Assembly (NCBI GenBank): GCA_024509875.1
Contig: JAMPIV010014844.1
Location: forward strand, 248,001 to 312,000
DNA: 64,000 nt
From: Oreohelix idahoensis
Lineage: Eukaryota > Mollusca > Gastropoda > Stylommatophora > Oreohelicidae
Direction: 5' to 3'
Both the position numbers and the translations under genes were made by a program. Under the pieces are notes generated by a model. That model ran no database searches. It was not told the origin of the DNA and saw only the letters and a list, made by a program, of their open reading frames with translations. Positions 33,722-43,144 of this stretch are shown piece after piece. Position 1 is the first letter of the stretch. Every line of letters begins with the position of its first letter.

Positions 33722-36159
33722 TAAGGGGTGCTTTCCTGGAGTGGTCTGTCCAGATACTTCTTTAACAGGTTTACATGATAAACTTTTTCCTTCCCCTTTT
33801 TGTCAATTTTATAGTTTGTTCTAGACACCTTCTCTAGAACCGTATATGGACCTTGCCAACCAATTTGTAATTTATTCTGGCTTCCGGGTAGTAGAAGCAG
33901 CACCTTCTCTCCGACTGCCAGTTCCCTGTCCTTTGCCTTCCTATTAAAATATGCTGCATGTTTCTTCCTGGCTTGTTTCAAATTATCATTTGCCAGTTTC
34001 CATCCAGCTTTCAAACGAGTGGTCAGTTCGTTCACATATTGATACGATGAGGTAACAGTCTCTTCCGCCTTCTCATCTGTCCAGGTCCTTAATAAAGCTT
34101 CTAAAGGACCTTTTATTGGTCTCCCAAATAGCAGAGTTGCGGGAGCCATCCCGGTTGAACTATGTGGTACCTCCCGGTAAGCAAACAATGCGGCGGGCAG
34201 GAATTGATCCCACAGATCCGGTTTTTCGTGTGCCAGCTTTCTCAGGATAGAAATGAGAGTCCCATTGAACCTCTCTACCTGGCCGTTCCCTTGTGGATGG
34301 TACGGACTACAATGAAAGTGCCTGGCTTGAAATAGCTTAAAAACTTCTTCCGTTAGTTTCCCCTTGAACTGAGAACCATTATCCGTCAAGATTTGATGCG
34401 GGAATCCTAATCGGGTAAATATTGTAAGTAGTGCCTCTGCTACATGTTTTGAATCAATTGATGGCAGGGCTACCGCCTCTCCCCACATAGAACAAGTGTC
34501 CACCAGAGTAAGGATGTAACTGTTCCTCCTCTTGGTCCGAGTGAGAGGTCCTACAATATCCACTGCAACCCTCTCAAAAGGTGTTCCCACTATGGGCATT
34601 TCCCCTAGAGTTGCAGGAGCAGTCCAGTGCTTTGGAGCTACCCTTTGACATTCTGGGCAGGATTTGACATATCTTTTTATATCCTCCGTTATCCCTGGCC
34701 AGAAGTAATGACAAGCTATACGCTGTCCTGTGGCGCTGATCCCCATGTGACCACTGAAGGGAATCGCATGCCCGAGTTCCATCACTTTATCTCTATATGA
34801 AGTGGGAAGAACCAGCTGGTTATGACCATTTGTTCCAGTTCCGGCCTTCCTGTATAAAAGTTTGTTCTTCATGAAATATTCCCCCTTGCTCGGAGGTGTG
34901 TGGCATTTGGGCAATTTTTTAAAACAGGGCTTGAGTGTCCTATCCTCAGCCTGCGCCTTCCTCATCTCCTCTGGATGAGCATTTATAGGTTCACCTTCTT
35001 CCTCCTTCTTCTGTGACCTGGTCTGCACTGTCGCCATGATCACAGGTTTCTCGGGATTCCCCAAGAAGACGTATCTACACCCCAATATCAGAGGGTAGAT
35101 TGGTTCATCTATCACTGCTGCTCTGATTTCTCCTTCCACATAGCGAGTTTTCACCGTTATCCTTGCGATGGGAAGTGTCATGAGTGGTATGTCCTTAGTC
35201 GCCCCTTGTATTTCCACTGTTTCTGTGGTATACTGACTTGGGTCCACTAGGCTAGACTTCACAACTGAATCATAATCCAAACCTGTATCATAAAGGCACC
35301 TTATGGTGACCCCATTACAAATAACATCCTCACAAACTGGGGGGTGATAAGGTTCCTGTTGTCCCTTAGGATTAACCTTTAATCTTTGCGTCCCCGACTT
35401 CATTGCAGCAATGTTTGAAGGTTTCCTTCTACAAAATTCGGTGTTATGGTTATCCTTCTTGCACCATTTACACCATCTTTTTCCTTGGTTCAACGGTTTT
35501 CTTTCATTGAACTTTTGGTCATTGAACTGTGAGTTTCTGTCGCGATAGTCATTTCTTGGCCGCTCAAAGTTTGTCCTACCTTTATTTCCCTGCTCTCTAT
35601 TATCAAATTTATTAAATTGCTGTGGAGCTTTAAAATTGTCTATGTGCTTCTTTTTAGCACCACTTACCTCTGCCTGAGCTGCCTGATACCTCTCAGCAAC
35701 ATTTAAAATTTCCCCCAACTTCTCTGCACCTTGTTCCATGAGAAATTTTCTCATGTCTGGAGCCATGGACTCTCTCAATTGCTCAATCATGATCATTTCT
35801 TTAAGATCTTGGGTCTTCCCCAGAGCCGTCCATTTCTCCAAATAGGTTTCTAGTCTAGCAGAGAATTGGTGGTATGTCTCCCCAGACAACAGTTTGGCAT
35901 TTCTAAATTTCTTACGATAAAATTCACCATTCTTCTCGTACCTTAATAACAAAGCCTGCTTTAACATGTCATAATTGTCTTGGTCTTCCCTGTTCATTTT
36001 GGCAAATACTTCATAAGAAGTACCTCTCAATCCCTGTGATAGCTTTAAACTCCACCTCTCTCTCTCTAACCCATATGTAGTAGCTAATAACTCAAAACGT
36101 CCTAGGTACCCCTCTATGTCATCGTCTTTTTCAACAAAATGGTCTAAATGAAACCCCAT
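33718..36159 (-). CDS. gag-pol: Array copy C: Gag core, protease, complete integrase
   Basis: Longest intact frame of the array (813 codons). Gag core covers residues 1-180. CCHC knuckle has C230, C233, H238 and C243. Protease Asp is D291 in YDTG. The integrase HHCC finger comes next, then the DDE core with D534, D593 and E629 (35 residues between the last two), and the GPY/F-type module near residue 767. Integrase is followed only by the linker to RT, proving the PR-INT-RT order within one uninterrupted frame up to the linker. The start at MGFHLDHF overlaps the end of the coiled-coil frame by 16 bases. Confidence 0.93.
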   Translation of the reverse strand: MGFHLDHFVEKDDDIEGYLGRFELLATTYGLERERWSLKLSQGLRGTSYEVFAKMNREDQDNYDMLKQALLLRYEKNGEFYRKKFRNAKLLSGETYHQFSARLETYLEKWTALGKTQDLKEMIMIEQLRESMAPDMRKFLMEQGAEKLGEILNVAERYQAAQAEVSGAKKKHIDNFKAPQQFNKFDNREQGNKGRTNFERPRNDYRDRNSQFNDQKFNERKPLNQGKRWCKWCKKDNHNTEFCRRKPSNIAAMKSGTQRLKVNPKGQQEPYHPPVCEDVICNGVTIRCLYDTGLDYDSVVKSSLVDPSQYTTETVEIQGATKDIPLMTLPIARITVKTRYVEGEIRAAVIDEPIYPLILGCRYVFLGNPEKPVIMATVQTRSQKKEEEGEPINAHPEEMRKAQAEDRTLKPCFKKLPKCHTPPSKGEYFMKNKLLYRKAGTGTNGHNQLVLPTSYRDKVMELGHAIPFSGHMGISATGQRIACHYFWPGITEDIKRYVKSCPECQRVAPKHWTAPATLGEMPIVGTPFERVAVDIVGPLTRTKRRNSYILTLVDTCSMWGEAVALPSIDSKHVAEALLTIFTRLGFPHQILTDNGSQFKGKLTEEVFKLFQARHFHCSPYHPQGNGQVERFNGTLISILRKLAHEKPDLWDQFLPAALFAYREVPHSSTGMAPATLLFGRPIKGPLEALLRTWTDEKAEETVTSSYQYVNELTTRLKAGWKLANDNLKQARKKHAAYFNRKAKDRELAVGEKVLLLLPGSQNKLQIGWQGPYTVLEKVSRTNYKIDKKGKEKVYHVNLLKKYLDRPLQESTPY

Positions 36160-36626
36160 AGCTGAGTTTGAGGCTCCCAGACTGGGCGTAGCATCTGAGG
36201 CAAAAGGGCTGGCACCATTTTCAGGAGCCGGCCTTGTAATTCCAGCTCCCTTAGTCGTAATTCGTGCTCCCTTTGCAACCTTCTATCTTCTGCCTCCCTT
36301 TCGGCCTTTTTATCTTCTGCCTCCCTTTCGGCAGTCAACCTTTTTTCTTCTGCCTCCCTTTGCTGTCGTTTTTCTTCTGCCTCCCTTTGCTGTCGTTTTT
36401 CTTCTGCCTCCCTTTGCTGTCGTTTTTCTTCTGCCTCAATCTGCAGCCTCTTAATTTCTCTATCAGCCTCAATTTGTAACCTCTTCTCTTCAGCTACCTT
36501 TCTATCTTCCCTTTCAATATATTTATCACATTCAGCCGTTACGTATTGAATTAAAATTTGACCATCCATTCCCATCTCCTTCGCGGTGAGCACAGCAGCT
36601 GATCTAAATTTTGCCAGCTCCGCCAT
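36144..36626 (-). CDS. gag: Array copy C: N-terminal coiled-coil protein or Gag N-terminus
   Basis: Uninterrupted from Met 36626 (MAELAKFRSAAV; upstream Met at 36680 also in frame). About 160 residues. A short N-terminal region is followed by a long Glu/Lys/Arg coiled coil with EEKRQQREA repeats, ending GRLLKMVPALLPQM...LWGFI. In copy B this region is fused to the Gag core. Here, as in copy A, a missing A at about 36229 gives a separate frame whose stop overlaps the Gag-core ATG by 16 bases. This could be a shared mutation or a two-frame arrangement. Confidence 0.8.
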   Translation of the reverse strand: MAELAKFRSAAVLTAKEMGMDGQILIQYVTAECDKYIEREDRKVAEEKRLQIEADREIKRLQIEAEEKRQQREAEEKRQQREAEEKRQQREAEEKRLTAEREAEDKKAEREAEDRRLQREHELRLRELELQGRLLKMVPALLPQMLRPVWEPQTQLWGFI

Positions 36627-36892
36627 ACTTTTTAGACAATATAATAATATACAAGCTAAATCTCTAACCAGTAAATACACTAAGTACTTCTTATGACTAT
36701 AGTCTAACCAATTCTAACTAACCAGTTAACTAATTAATTATTACTGGCTGTGAAGATTCACCAACTTTTATCTGCAGGGACACTTTTAATTTTAAAGGAA
36801 ATTTTACAATTTATTTCCCTACTTTTATTTCTCCCACCAGGAGATCCTAATATTACTGTTGGGCTAATTATCCCGGACAAGACCCCAATTTA
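36627..36892 (-). other. Leader and PBS of internal region C
   Basis: Non-coding leader. After the LTR end and TAAAT the minus strand reads TGGGGTCTTGTCCGGGAT, the same TCTTG variant as in copy A but without its extra A. It differs at two positions from the tRNA-Pro complement seen in copy B. Confidence 0.75.
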
Positions 36893-38734
36893 TGTAGTGG
36901 TGTTGATGGTATTGTATGATGGTGATATTACTAAATGTAATTGTATGAGGCCAGCTGTGAAGGCTCCTGAGATAAAATGTAGTTGTGAATTGTCAGAAGG
37001 CCTTTCTTGCTACCACTACGACCTCACACTTAATTTTTTTTTAATGAATGTGGCTACGTAAAGTGTCTAGGGTTATGATATGTAGTGTGGTGTAATAGGT
37101 TATAGATATACCCACAGATATTTAACAAGACTAATAATATTAATAAATGTTAAAATACACTGAACTAACTCACGTGTGTAAATTTTTTGATAAAATTATA
37201 TTACATTTATTTTGTTCTGGATCAATTTTTTAGGTTGACCAGAACTTAAAAAGATTTAGAGATTATGAAAGAAATGCATGGAATATTATATCATAAATGC
37301 AATAGTGTACCTATATATGTACTATACTAGTTAGTTTTATTAAAATGTTCTAGTAGTCATCTACTTGGGAGGATATTTAATGTTTGTGCTGTTGGGGTGG
37401 CCTCATCACACCTGTCTATATTGACTACACAGTGTCCAGAAAATGGTGGGAATTTTTATGGGGGTATTAGTAACTAAAGGGCTTTGGTGAATGTCCAGCA
37501 GACCAGAGGCTCACTCATCTTGTAGTTGTAGCTCTGGTGCTGAAATCTGATGGTCCCACCTCTCCGTGCTGGCGGGCAATAATGGTGGTCTCTGTCACAA
37601 GTACTGCACAGATACACTCGAGTAAAGTCACCAACTGAATAGTCACTGCTTTGTTGACAACAGAAACTCGCAGCTCAGATTATGAATAAATAACACAGAA
37701 CTGCTAGCAAAACTCAGCTGAGCTGCTGGCTATAGTATGGCGTCCCTAAATTTATTACACTTTCTTTCATATGGAAATCACCACACTTTAAAATCTGTGT
37801 CTATCACTGAACAACTATTGAAGAATGGCCCCACTTTCGCGTCTGAGCGCTAATGATATGATTGTCTGTGGCCAATCACTGCCTAGGTTTATTTTAAATT
37901 TCAAATTTCCTACCATAAAGTCATTTCAGTCATGCTTCAGTCAAGTATGGATGGTTATCTGTTAGTCTGTCCGTCTCTACTTGTGTTTCTACAAAATGTA
38001 CTTGATTTTTGAACCAACCTTTCTCTCCCCTCCAAAATTTTGTCGTTAAAAGTTATATTTAGACACAGCTACCACCCAAAAAACCCTCTCCTCCATACTA
38101 AGTAAATTTGAACACCTGCGTTTCGAGGTCGTGTTTTTTTTGTGCAATTAGCGACACTTTTAGATTCAATACAGTCTGTCGATGATGTGAACAACACTGT
38201 CTTTTGTCATTATCTTCAATATTATCTATCCGTCTGTAAAATTAAGACCATATTAGTTCACTGCTCAGAATAGGCCATCCGGCCAGCTAATTTTTATATT
38301 CCTAACATTAATATTAAGAAAAAAGTACTTTTTAATTTTTGTAATATTCCTAACATCTGCGTTTAGCCGCTGAATTCAAATCAAGGGCTTGGTATCGCGC
38401 AAAAGCGTCCAATAAATGACTGTGGCGTAACATATCTATGGTCCCTTCTGTCGAGTTGCTTACTTTTTATGTCAACTTGGGAAACGTGACTTTTCTCCGT
38501 TTTCCCCCCAATTGCGTCTCCTTAGCCTTTCTAGTCTCACGCAATCTTTCCAGTCATATTTTTTTCCTTTTTGATCCGCCGTTCCCCTCCTGTCTAGCAA
38601 GTCAATTATTATGGAGGATGATGACCCGCGGTCTAGGCGATCATGTACTATTCGCAGCCTACGCATTATGTTTTTATCCTTAAATGTTATCTTTGGAGAT
38701 ATTTTACCGTTGTATCTCTGTCAATTTCACTACA
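36893..38734 (-). repeat. LTR4 (rightmost, 5' LTR of the array)
   Basis: 1842 bp, ending CACTACA directly before the right GAAGC. Private changes include TTGTAGTTGTAGC, GGTGAATGTCC and GAAATCTGATGG. Confidence 0.95.
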
Positions 38735-38739
38735 GAAGC
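38735..38739. other. Target-site duplication, right copy (GAAGC)
   Basis: Direct repeat of 17062-17066, adjacent to the array's right end and inside the coding sequence of the split gene. Confidence 0.93.
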
Positions 38740-39730
38740 AACAAAATTTAGTATACCCAGTCTGCATGCCCGTGAGAATTGCAATGACCTTTAGGTCTCC
38801 ACAAATCCGCCATTGGTAGTCATTGTACTTTATTTTTGCCAAACGTATAGCCATATTGTCATAAGTTTCTTTCATATGAACAGAGTAGGCGACTGGAATT
38901 GATGAAAATAAATTTCCGTTATGCAATAACTCGGCTTTTAGACTAATCTTGGAAGAGTCGATGAAAAGTCGCCTTTCGTTGATTATGTGCTCATGACCGA
39001 GCTGCACCATTAGACCATTTACATCTTTGCAATAGCAAATGTCATTATCCATCTCAAAGTATTGAACAAGTTCTCTGTGTCTATGACGAAATTTAGATAT
39101 CGGAGTATTGGGCGCTAAAAGATTCCATTCTTTGAGTCGCGAACGAGTAATTCCGCTTGATAAGAGCGAGATCACGTATTAGATCTGAAAGTTCTGAATG
39201 GTTAATTAAGTGAACACCATCATTCACCGGTATATAATCCAAGTCAGAATTAGTTTCAAAAGCAGGTAAACTATCATTTTCTGATGGTTCATTCACGTCC
39301 AACGGATATTGTTCTGGTGGAACTGGGATCGGACACGTGATTGGATCATGAGGCACTGGTTTCGAAACCGATTCAATATTTGGATAAACGACAGACTTTC
39401 TAGTTTTAAAAGTGAAACCATGGATATTTGTCAAGCAGAAGTAACAATCAGTAGCATGATTTGTCGGTTCACGCCATATTACTGGCACTCCAAAGGCATC
39501 GACTTATGCTTCGGCGATTTTCGTAACCAACCTGCCAATGTATTTGCACAAGTCGAACAACCTGCATTTGGCTTCCAAGATTTATTTGCATCATCAACTT
39601 TCGAATCGAAATAAAGTTCATATGCTTTCTTTAGTAATGGTGTAAAGTTTTTCTGGTGAACACGATCGGTAAAATATCCGCACACGTAACAGAACAGATC
39701 AGCCGAATTTCTACAACTTCTAGAAGCCAT
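38735..39730 (-). pseudogene. 5' part of an intronless Cys-rich gene of unknown function
   Basis: Starts at Met 39730 (MASRSCRNSADLFCYVCGYF). It has Cys pairs in the N-terminal region (CYVC, CSTC, CYFC), suggesting a zinc-binding module, then a variable acidic linker, then a conserved region (RLKEWNLLAP, VNGLMVQLGHEH, YNDYQWRICGDLKVIAILTGMQ). It runs into the array after TKFCCF and continues at 17066. Two single-base lesions are visible in addition to the insertion. Near 39493 one T is lost (MPLECQ-stop instead of a frame leading to PVIWREP). Near 39150 a shift separates LIRDLALIKR from GITRSRLKEWNLL. Intact length would be about 560 residues. It resembles an uncharacterised multicopy family of arthropods and cnidarians; I do not know its function. 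Confidence 0.75.
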
Positions 39731-40240
39731 ATTTCGCTCAGAATTATTTCAAAATAGAGTAACTATTTGAAAAATAGCGTAACATATGTCATGCATCTTT
39801 TAGCAGTATAAAAAGTAGAATTATTTTGCATTTTATTAATTTTTAATGTTATACAGTAAAAATGAAACGGAGCAAATAACGGTTTCCCAAAAATATATTT
39901 ATTCACAAATATCTTAAAAACCCGATGTGATAGAGATAAACGGATTTCAGATTTGAAATCAGCGCAAGAAACTGACCTAAGAACACTTATTCTTATATAA
40001 GAAAGAAAAATGTTGTTTGTCAGTGTAATTACTGGTAGTTAATTCTGGTTGTTAATTAGTTTGGTTGTTTTTTTTTTTTAAATCACATTTTACTTAAGTT
40101 TGATACAGCTTTCTGGTCCTTCGGAACGAATTAATTTGATGTCTATTAATACTGATGGGAAACAATTTTCGTTTAGCGCTTTTTCAGTTAGCGGTCGAAA
40201 TTTTTTCAAGAACGAATTAACAGCGCTAAGCGGGGTATCG
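39731..40240. other. Region upstream of the split gene
   Basis: AT-rich, with a T run at about 40070. No recognisable promoter element or coding domain. Confidence 0.4.
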
Positions 40241-40244
40241 CTGT

Positions 40245-40585
40245 AGTATGACAGGATGCCATGGTTGACCTGATGACAAGAATTAGACAGGACCCAGTGG
40301 AACAAGAGGTGAGAAGAAGACGCTGGGCGATGAATATGAACCCAAGTTAGGGACCCTGCTTATAGCATTACTAAGCAGTACATTTTCTGGACACCCCGGG
40401 GTATGATATGTAGAGGGCTACTGACAAAAATACATGCATAAGAGAGCTGAAGTTAGAAATAAATGAGATAAAGAAATGAAAGATCTTGAGCAGAAGGCAC
40501 AAGACAGGAGAACTTGGCATGACTTTGTTGAAGCTGTAGGTTCCTTACAGAGCAGACGGTCAATAAATTAATTTTGCTTCAGAAA
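40245..40585 (+). mobile_element. LINE 3'-end relic, degenerate
   Basis: Pieces of the ORF2 tail are readable in shifting frames: SITKQYIFWTPRG around 40365-40405 and AQDRRTWHDFVEAVGSL around 40495-40545, a pattern shared with 61131-61382 (ARDRRTWHVFVEGLCSF). It carries several lesions and is clearly dead. Confidence 0.55.
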
Positions 40586-41390
40586 GCCTGACACTGATTT
40601 TCAGGGTTTTCGAGTTTCTTTTATCTCCAGTTCCACTTTTAATAATTCTCAACTCTATTTTTGACTACATGTCATCGATATGTCATAGGGATAATTAAAC
40701 GTTAGTCGTAGCAATCGATGACTCCCGATTTGCTCTGCAACTCTATTATTACTGAATTTAGTAGATATATGGGTATCTGTACTCTGTTCTAGATATCGCT
40801 TAAAAGTGTTGGTACTATTGATTACCCAAAATTTACCATCTTCTCAAATTTATTTACAGTGGCATCATCTGCACCTGGAGCTGGCTCTATGCTTGAAGTG
40901 ATGTACTTAAGTAATTTCACTTTCTGCTAAAGCATTTGATAATGCCAACGGAGTTACTAACTGTATGGAAATGAAACATTACAACCGGCTGAATATTTCT
41001 AATTTATCATTAAATTATATCTTATATTGTTATTATATCCGTTTTTTCTTTTTATTCTTCTTCCTTAATAAGACATTTCGTTATTTTGTTTTATACATGG
41101 CAATTCCCTGGGTGTCTTGTTTTTAAAATACTTACTACTTTAATCTCTTTCATAAATACATTTATTTTTTTTTTGTTCCAATGATTAGATCTATTTGTTC
41201 TTTATCACGTTTAATTTTTTTTTATTGCCCTATATTAAAAACAATTTATATTTTGTGTTATAGCTGTTTATTATATCTTAATTAGTCACATCTTGTGTAA
41301 ACCATAAAAGAGAATTTAATTTGTTATCAATGTTGCATTGTACTTCTGATACAAAAATATATCTGCTTTTCGTACACTTCCTTCTTTTTT
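40586..41390. other. Non-coding stretch, no feature recognised
   Basis: T-rich on the + strand from about 41030 to 41280. No domain-bearing frame. Confidence 0.45.
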
Positions 41391-41392
41391 GG

Positions 41393-41471
41393 TGTGTGTA
41401 TGTGTGTGTGTGTGTGTGCGTGGTGTGTGCGTGCGTGCGTGCGTGCGTGTGTGTGTGTGTGTGTGTGTGTG
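41393..41471 (+). repeat. (GT)n/(GC)n microsatellite
   Basis: Mixed GT dinucleotides with a GTGC-rich middle. The THTHTH-type frames on both strands come from it. Confidence 0.95.
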
Positions 41472-41474
41472 TAC

Positions 41475-42680
41475 CGTGCATTTGACTCATTTATTACGTC
41501 CCGTTAACTGTCTTAGCTCTGTTGTTAAGTACATCAATTTTGAAAGGCACGCACGTTTGTTCTTATGTGACGTGTGTGAGTACGTCATACGTTGACGGTA
41601 GGAAGCCTTTTTGATGATATGACCGAGTAAGGACGTACGTTATTCGTATGAGGAAAATGTGGAAAATGCTCTTGCAGATTTAAAGGACGTAGAGTTCTTG
41701 TAAGGTATACACAAGATATACCCTTGTCTTTCTGGACAGTCGAAAGAGATTTAACATGTGTCTTTATTGTTGTGAAACCCTGACAGTTGACATTTGACAC
41801 TTCTCACGGGATGGACTGACGTATAGATTTACACAATATGGATTCAATGAATAAACCTGGCCAGGATGACCCAAAGGGTTATTCCATATGATAATTTACA
41901 ACAGACCGAACTGAGTACATCAATTCAGGCTTCACTCTCTGACATTCCACGTCTAGCATTTTCAGTCATTGCCCATGTCATTGCTACTACCTACATTTTC
42001 GTTGTCGGCCTTTTCTAATTACAAATTGCAGATATAATATTTCTGCGTCTGCTTTAACATTGATCCGCACGGATACATGAGAGGCTAACCTGCATCAGAA
42101 TTACACAAATCCTGAATAATATTAAATGTGCACACAATTATAATGGACACTTTGTCCTTCCACCGGCTCGACCAACGTCCACTCTCTAATTGACGTCACA
42201 CTTTTACTCTGACGTCATCCTTAACAATGCATACTTTATTTCTTTCATAAAGTCTGCGCAACGATAATTGAAGGAACCCTCATCGGAAAAACCCGAAGTC
42301 TTCAATTATCGTGCGTAGCTCTTCAACACTGATATTCAATGTCAAAGTGATGTGTTTTATAAGGACGTTGAATTATATACTGATTTCCATATCACTGTGT
42401 TGCTGACGTCTTGTATCAGTTGCCAGAGTTTGGGAAGTTGTGTTAGACTTGTTCTGCAGTGTTTTACCCGCTTGACAAACGCGTAATTCTTTTGAGAGCC
42501 TTAATGGAGACGTTCTTGACAAAGATTATATCAAAATATTCAAAGTAGGGATCGAAAACACTGTCACCAAATAGAATTACTCGTATATACACACCATCTT
42601 CTCCGTCTCTTGTAGTGATGCAGATGCACCACTAAAGCCAGTGTGGAACCTACTCCTGCCCCCACCAGGTATATCTTAGG
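41475..42680. other. Non-coding stretch with a CRE pair and an inverted repeat
   Basis: No gene recognised. Two perfect TGACGTCA octamers lie at 42190-42197 and 42210-42217. A 13-bp perfect inverted repeat (ACGATAATTGAAG at 42261-42273; complement at 42300-42312) has a 26-base loop. Confidence 0.55.
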
Positions 42681-42965
42681 AGGCGACTGAGATGAGATTT
42701 AAAATGAAGTTAGTAAGGTCACCATGGGAGTAAGATGAGATGTGATTTTGCTTGGGGTACCGGGCTCATCATGAAAGTGAGATAAGTTTGCATATGGCTA
42801 ACAAACTCATCATGATATTGAGACGGGATTGTGCATGGGCTAGAAACTCATCATTGGACTGAGATGTGATTTTTCTTTGGGTTGTAAACCCATCATGGGA
42901 CTGAGATGTGATTTTTCTTCGGGTTGTAAACCCATCATGGGACTGAGATGGGACTGAAATGGATT
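42680..42965 (+). repeat. Degenerate tandem repeat of about 42 bp
   Basis: The last units (42850-42950) are clear 42-bp copies of GGGACTGAGATGTGATTTTT then CTTCGGGTTGTAAACCCATCAT. Earlier units are diverged but keep CTCATCAT and GAGATG-type landmarks. Confidence 0.75.
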
Positions 42966-43144
42966 GTACGAGTATATGGCGCTAGGAAGCTCATCAGGCA
43001 ATGTTAGGTGCTCCACACACACAAAAACGCTGGCTTTGTGCTTAAGAAAAAAGCAAAATTCACCAATAAAGGATTCAGTCATCACGAAATCTGGCAATCT
43101 AAATATCTAGAAGAAAGAAAGATATTACTCTTAGTCCTTACAGT

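Larger units (their letters stand above)
17067..38734 (-). mobile_element. Tandem array of a Ty3/gypsy retrotransposon: 4 LTRs, 3 internal regions
   Basis: Order along the + strand is LTR1, internal A, LTR2, internal B, LTR3, internal C, LTR4. All units are in the same (minus) orientation, with a period of 6605-6615 bp. Neighbouring units share one LTR; no target duplication or foreign DNA lies between them. Only the outer edges carry a duplication (GAAGC), so the array occupies a single integration site. LTRs begin TGTAGTG and end CACTACA, a perfect 7-bp inverted repeat. Each internal region (about 4765 bp) encodes Gag coiled coil, Gag core, CCHC knuckle, protease, integrase, RT and RNase H, with no env. 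The low divergence among LTRs (a handful of private differences each) implies a recent origin. Confidence 0.95.
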
